Shown in pieces: positions 17,600 to 18,063 of a stretch of DNA of 18,063 nucleotides. Numbering within the stretch: position 1 is the stretch's first letter; each line of letters begins with the position of its first letter. The notes beneath the pieces were generated by a model. That model was given only the letters and a program-made list of their open reading frames with translations, ran no database searches and had not been told where the DNA came from. Position numbers and translations under genes: made by a program. The stretch lies in the NCBI GenBank assembly GCA_008704415.1, contig VXIS01000554.1, forward strand, positions 1-18,063. The letters run 5' to 3'. The stretch is from Sphaerosporella brunnea. Taxonomy: Eukaryota; Ascomycota; Pezizomycetes; Pezizales; Pyronemataceae.

Positions 17600-18063
17600 T
17601 CATTCATCTTCCGGCAGAGGCCCCGGCTTGTCCGGATAGGCCTCGTGGAAGCGATCGATAGCTTTCAGACCATTGACCATCTCGGCTGGTTCCCACTTCG
17701 GCCGATCGTAGCCGGTCCACTTGACCAAATACTGGAGCTTACGCCACCGTCCATGCAGTCGGGAGTCCAATATCCGATCGACAAACCACTCCTGCTCGCC
17801 CTCAATCTCCACCGGGGGTGGTGGGTCCTGTCATTGTCCCGGATAAGGATCATCGGGTGCCGGTTCCAGGAGGGAGACGTGAAAGACTGGGTGGACATGC
17901 ATATCCTCATGGAGCCGGAGGCGGTAGGCGTATGCCGAGACCTTCTCGGTAACCTCAAATGGGCCGTGACGCTTATTGTCCAGCTTACTGGCTGGACGCC
18001 GAGTCTTCCAATTCCGGGCATCAAGCCAGACCTTGTCTCCGACCTGATAATCAGGAGCCGGTA
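17600..18063 (-). pseudogene. Pol C-terminus of the right element with a premature stop before the chromodomain
   Basis: This is the same integrase GPY/F plus chromodomain region as at 2-475, in minus orientation and without net indels. The codon corresponding to CGA at 242-244 in the left copy is TGA here (17833-17831), a C-to-T change at a CpG. It separates the integrase end from the chromodomain. The rest of the chromodomain frame is open to the normal stop at 17602-17600, with a few substitutions (for example VDRILDS for VDQILDS). The 5' part of the element lies beyond the window. Unless the stop is read through, this copy makes an integrase lacking its chromodomain. Confidence 0.88.

Overview
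This looks like a window from a filamentous ascomycete (Pezizomycotina-like) nuclear genome. The genes carry short introns (51-80 bp) with fungal splice signals. The recognisable proteins are fungal (an Asi3-type nuclear-membrane RING protein, a GCP4 gamma-tubulin complex subunit, an Arc1-type tRNA-binding cofactor). Both edges are chromodomain-bearing Ty3/gypsy LTR retrotransposons. I see no prokaryotic gene organisation, CRISPR array, tRNA or rRNA.

Layout. 1-1022: 3' end of a plus-strand Ty3/gypsy element (integrase C-terminus, chromodomain, polypurine tract, 513-bp LTR). 1027-2523: 3' part of a gene cut off by that LTR. It encodes a probable DDE-transposase C-terminus, then an acidic region, then an array with exactly 168-bp period. 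Each unit of the array reads best as a 108-bp exon carrying an AT-hook plus a 60-bp intron; after the last intron the frame runs on to a normal stop. 2896-13293: a gene-dense island of single-copy-looking genes. These are a divergent ABC-ATPase (minus) and GCP4 (plus) sharing a promoter region, a small unknown two-exon gene (plus), an Arc1-like tRNA-binding cofactor (minus), and an Asi3-like multi-pass RING E3 ligase (minus). About 13300-16630: gene-poor, with an imperfect fold-back sequence, a frame-broken relic of a membrane-protein gene, and a tract with four copies of the octamer GTTTAAAC. 16632-18063: nested retroelements on the minus strand; a second copy of the left-hand family is inserted in the chromodomain end of an older, related element with a 281-bp LTR.

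How it fits together. The housekeeping genes (gamma-tubulin complex, translation cofactor, inner-nuclear-membrane quality control) are not an operon or cluster and look like ordinary neighbours. The island is bounded by two nearly identical LTRs in inverted orientation, about 16 kb apart. The most unusual item is the intron-containing AT-hook exon array. Next come a possible cryptic mitochondrial presequence upstream of the Arc1-like start and a defective first P-loop in the ABC protein. All family assignments are from reading the sequence; no database search or alignment software was run.
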